DNA of 64,000 bases from Fratercula arctica (taxonomy: Eukaryota; Chordata; Aves; Charadriiformes; Alcidae), in contig CANTUZ010000027.1 in NCBI GenBank assembly GCA_947846985.1, positions 2,353,535 through 2,417,534 of the forward strand. Direction: 5' to 3'. Below are positions 61,429-64,000 of the stretch, one piece after another. The position numbers and the translations under genes were made by a program. Below the pieces are notes generated by a model. That model did no database searches and was not told the origin of the DNA. It worked only from the letters and a program-made list of their open reading frames with translations. Numbering within the stretch: the stretch's first letter is position 1; the number at the start of each line of letters is the position of its first letter.

Positions 61429-63247
61429 CTAAATACAACCCTCCCCCCACCCCCCAAATGCACCCCCCCTCCGCCCCCCATCATCTCCATCTCCTCGCTG
61501 GGGGGGTCTCTTCCCCCCCGCCACCCCCGGGCTGCCCGCCACAGCCCTGCGCTTCTTGGGTGGCAGCAACAGGGGGCTCGTCCCCCGCTTCGTCCCCCGC
61601 TTCTCCGCCACGGCGGGCTGGGCTGGTGGCAGCTCCATCCCCGCGTCCCCCCACGGCTCCTGGGACTCCGTCCCGGAGAGGAATTCCTCCAGGATGCTGA
61701 CGGCCTCCAGCGTCGCCTCCATGCTGTAGTTCTTGAAAGGCACCTCCTGGGACACTGCAAGGTGGCCGGCCGCGTCCCCAAGGGCTTGGCTGTGGGGGAC
61801 AGCAGAGGGGCTGCTGGGGACGTCGTTCTCCATCCCGGAGAGGAATTCTTCCAGGATGTTGGCGGCCTCCAGGGTCTCCTTCATGTTGTAGTCGAGCGGC
61901 AGCAGCTCCTCGGGCAGAGAGAGGGAGGCGACATCGCAGAGGGGGGCGTCTTCGCCGGTGCCACCGGGGTCACAGTCCAAGAGCCTCAGGGCCCCCCTGA
62001 GAGACACCTCCTGGGACACTGCAAGGTGGCCGGCCGTGTCCCCAAGGGCTTGGCTGTGGGGGACAGCAGAGGGGCTGGTGGAGACTTCGATCTCGGAGGA
62101 GTTGTCACTGCTCGAGGAGGTGTCACTCTTTAGGGAGATGATGTCGTACTCCGAGATGTCCTGCTCTGAGGAAGTGTTGCCCTTTGGGAAGAAGTGGAGC
62201 TCTGGGGAGATGTCGCTCTCGGAGGAGATGTCGCTCTCTGGGGAGCTGATGGTGCTCAAGGAGATGTGGCTGCCCAGGGGTGTCTGCGCGGGGGAGACCC
62301 TGCTGGAGTTGTTGGTCTCTGAACACCATTCCTTGGTGTTGTCAAAGACAGGGATGGAGGTTGGCAGCTCGGTGGATGCTGGGGCCACCGCTCTCCCCTC
62401 TCTGCCGGTGCCACCGGGGTCCCCAGGCGTGGGGACGCTGATGTCGGGGTCCTGGGCTACCTCCACTGCATCCGGGGAGGAACCAAAGAGCCAGAGGACC
62501 TCTTGGAGGAGCATCTGCTCGGTCACCTCAATGTTGGCATCCAGGTCTCCAGGAGATTCTATGTGGGGGGCAGCAGTGGGTCTGGGGGGGACACGTCTGC
62601 CTGGGGGGAGGCGGGTGCCCATGGGAACGCGGCTGGCAGGGGGTATCCCCCTGGACATGGCCGTGCTGGAGCTGTTGGTGCCTGTAGGCTGTCCATTGAG
62701 GTGCTGGCGGCCGGGGATGGAGGTGAGCAGCAGCGGGGGGTCTGCAGGCACCGCTGTGCCCTGGTGGCCGTAGGCTGGGACCTGGGTCACTTGGGGCGGT
62801 GGGTGTTGTCCCTGGGGGGTGCCAGGGGCTGCCCAGGCCGGGAGGGTCCCGCAGCCCCCGAGGCCCCACAGGGCAGCACCCGGCGGAGCAGCGGCGCCGT
62901 GGCCGAGGGTGGCGGTGGCCGGCGCAGGCACGTTGTTCCCCGTCCACTCGATGTGGCAGAAGCGCGGGTCGAAGCAGCAGCAGCCGCATGGGGCCCTCTG
63001 CAGCCCTGTGTGGGTGGGAGGGAGCCGTGCTGGGCCAGGGGCAGCCTCCGGGGCACCCGCCGAGCCGGCCCCCATGGCCATCAGGGCACTGATGGTGTCA
63101 GGGTGGCAGAGGGGACAGGGGTGCCATACCTGGTGGTGGTGCCTGTGGGGCTGCCCCCACTGGGGGTGCCCAGGCTGTGGGGAAGAGCAGCTGCTGCCCG
63201 GGTGGTGGGAAGAGGGTGGCTGCGCCTGGAAGAGAGAGAGGAGCCAT
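61429..63247 (-). CDS. Proline/serine-rich protein, PRR22-like (two exons, 564 aa model)
   Basis: My model is exon 1 at 63247-63130 and exon 2 at 63005-61429, with a TAG stop. The ATG at 63247 has G at -3 and G at +4. Exon 1 ends after CCA G at a good donor (CAG/GTATGG) and exon 2 begins after CTCCCTCCCACCCACACAG, so the split glycine codon joins in phase 1 to the long frame. The 564-residue product has a Pro/Ala-rich N-terminus, a Cys-rich APCGCCCFDPRFCHIEW segment (about 44-60), a Ser/Asp/Ile/Glu acidic tract (about 282-349), a LPEELLPLDY motif (about 403-412), two copies of SPSAVPHSQALGD and of LEEFLSG, and a basic PPKKRR possible nuclear signal (521-526). From memory, the Cys segment and LPEELL motif resemble vertebrate PRR22, a family of unknown function. 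Without splicing, the same frame is open from an ATG at 63081 (550 aa). Confidence 0.6.
61671..62085 (-). repeat. Internal duplications within the last coding exon
   Basis: Two in-frame repeats overlap here. The segment coding LEEFLSG and its flanks occurs at about 61671-61736 and 61833-61898 (offset 162 bp, 54 codons). The segment coding the SPSAVPHSQALGD motif and AGHLAVSQEV occurs at about 61741-61820 and 62005-62084 (offset 264 bp, 88 codons), nearly identical at the base level. Both offsets are multiples of three, so the frame is kept. Confidence 0.85.
63006..63129 (-). other. Predicted 124-bp intron of the PRR22-like gene
   Basis: The 5' site is CACCAG/GTATGG and the 3' site is a pyrimidine-rich CTCCCTCCCACCCACACAG/GGCTGC. 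The length is not a multiple of three, so splicing changes which upstream frame is joined. It is exactly the strong-Kozak ATG frame that becomes continuous with the conserved frame. The alternative acceptor ending ATCAG at 63089 would leave a 41-bp intron and is unlikely. Confidence 0.6.
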
Positions 63248-63285
63248 GGCCGGCGGTCACCTCCTGAGCTCTTGGCCCCGAGAGC
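63097..63285 (-). repeat. Proximal copy of a 189-bp duplication containing exon 1
   Basis: This segment is matched without length change by 63481-63669 (offset 384 bp). It spans the Kozak context, the ATG, the whole of exon 1, the donor and the first 33 bases of the intron. Outside it the two flanks are unrelated. Confidence 0.92.
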
Positions 63286-63480
63286 TGGCCTCAAGTATTG
63301 GGGAAATTCCCTGGAAATTGGGATTCCCTGGGCAGGCGAGGGCAGGGACGCTCAGCCGGGCTTGCTGAGCCCCCGAGCCAAAACTGCCGGGGGGGGAACA
63401 GGGGAGGTGGGATGGTGAAGGTGACCATGGAGAGGGGAGGGGGGAGGCTGAAGGTGACCAGGGTTCTTGGACACGCAGGT
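63286..63480. other. Spacer between the two exon copies
   Basis: The 195 bp hold no supported feature. The sequence is unlike the flanks of the distal copy, contains AAATTCCCTGGAAATTGGG with internal partial symmetry, and a short GAAGGTGACCA repeat at about 63416 and 63450. It would be intron if the distal exon is used. Confidence 0.5.
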
Positions 63481-63669
63481 GTCAGGGTGGCAGAGGGGAC
63501 AGGGGTGCCATACCTGGTGGTGGGGCCTGTGGGGCCGCCCCCACTGGGGGTGCCCAGGCCGTGGGGAACGGCTGCTGCTGCCCGGGCAGTGAGAACAGGG
63601 TGGCTGCGCCTGGAAGAGAGAGAGGAGCCATGGCCGGCGGTCACCTCCTGCGCTCTTGGCCCCGAGAGC
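63481..63669 (-). repeat. Distal copy of the 189-bp exon duplication
   Basis: The copy differs from the proximal one by scattered substitutions only and retains ATG, donor and reading frame. Confidence 0.92.
63514..63631 (-). CDS. Duplicated alternative first exon of the PRR22-like gene
   Basis: The exon starts at ATG 63631 in the same GCCGGCCATGG context and ends after CCA G at the donor CAG/GTATGG (63513), also phase 1. It codes 39 residues plus a split glycine, beginning MAPLSLPGAATLFSLPGQQQ, against MAPLSLPGAATLFPPPGQQL in the proximal copy. Four residues differ (14, 15, 20 and 21). It could be spliced straight to exon 2 as an alternative first exon. It could also be joined to the proximal copy, because CTCTCTCTTCCAG inside each copy is an acceptor-like site of phase 1 and the part from there to the donor is 96 nt. 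Transcription is not shown by sequence alone. Confidence 0.45.
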
Positions 63670-63805
63670 GTCCCCGGGCTGCGGGTCGGGGTCGGTCCCT
63701 GCCTTGGGGGTAGAAGGTTTGCGGGAGCGCAAAAGCCTGAAGGCTCTGGGTGGCCGGGGGGGCGCGGGGGCCGCGCGGTGGGAGCCACAGAGGTGGCAGC
63801 GCCAT
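63641..63805 (-). other. Possible upstream open reading frame, 54 codons
   Basis: An ATG at 63805 has A at -3 and G at +4 and opens a frame that ends at TGA 63641-63643, nine bases before the distal exon ATG at 63631. The product, beginning MALPPLWLPPRGPR, is Pro/Arg-rich with no recognisable domain. It lies in the likely 5' leader and could reduce initiation downstream. Its in-frame GT donor (AGGAG/GTGACC) is phase 2 and would not fit the phase 1 acceptors, so I do not treat it as a coding exon. Confidence 0.3.
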
Positions 63806-64000
63806 GGTCGGTCCCCTCAGTCTCTCGGCTGCTAAGGACTCTTTGGCGTCTCCAGGATGGAATGTTGGGGCTCCCTGTGCTCCGCCCCCTCCCAACGCCC
63901 CCCCCCCCAACAGGCCCCCCAGTTCCTGCTGGGGAGGGAAGGGGCTCAGGGGGGCTGAGGGCCTGCAGTCCCTGCGGGCGGCTACCGGGGGCTGTGGGTG
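63806..64000 (-). promoter_or_regulatory. Likely GC-rich promoter region of the minus-strand gene
   Basis: The region upstream of the ATGs is strongly GC-rich with many CpG and no TATA box. It has one GC box (GGGCGG on the minus strand, 63887-63882) within GGGAGGGGGCGGAGC. This is what a CpG-island promoter looks like, but the transcription start cannot be placed from sequence. Confidence 0.35.

Noticed and set aside
63248..63294. Start of the long minus-strand frame at 63294
   Set aside because: The codon there is TTG, not ATG, and the frame between it and 63081 is in a different register from the strong-Kozak ATG. It is open only by composition.
61458..63418. Several plus-strand frames of 80-270 codons opposite the PRR22-like gene
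   Set aside because: They are antisense shadows in GC-rich DNA. The internal repeats, motifs and splice sites fit only the minus strand.

Overview
The window looks like an assembled vertebrate chromosome segment, most probably from a bird. This rests on three things: a solo retroviral LTR flanked by a perfect 6-bp target duplication (the size made by alpharetrovirus-type integrases), very GC-rich unique sequence with a short intron as on avian microchromosomes, and one gene whose protein resembles the vertebrate PRR22 family. There are no bacterial genes, operons or CRISPR arrays. Species and family identity are inference, since no search was possible.

Positions 1-59910 are essentially one tandem satellite array of about 330 monomers of 180 bp (some 179 or 178 bp), all in the same orientation, and not one I recognise. 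The monomers fall into several sequence types ordered into higher-order repeats (HORs). The left part (1-11150 and 21858-26030) carries HOR-1, about 19 monomers or 3414 bp, with a nested 6-monomer repeat. A more irregular, probably older segment (11150-18510) holds the solo LTR at 13025-13370. A 1972-bp (11-monomer) duplication spans 18510-21857. The right part (31528-59910) carries HOR-2, 3232 bp or 18 monomers, built as modules of 5+5+8 monomers, with copies that gained or lost whole modules or single monomers. From 45170 the order of modules repeats at about 10.06 kb. From about 52500 the sequence fills with single-base insertions and deletions, worst at 58080-58640, and runs into a 200-N gap (59911-60110). 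That stretch looks like poor consensus or possible false duplication.

After the gap the sequence is unique and GC-rich. A minus-strand gene for a proline/serine-rich protein (61429-63247) has a 124-bp intron whose removal joins a strong-Kozak ATG exon in phase to the long last exon. That first exon lies in a 189-bp segment duplicated 384 bp upstream with ATG and splice donor intact. Downstream of the stop codon is a C-rich tract (G-rich in the transcript) with three 54-bp repeats, each carrying an ATTAAA poly(A) signal on the minus strand. The gene is the only protein-coding locus I can support. The many short open frames in the array follow from a repeat period divisible by three.
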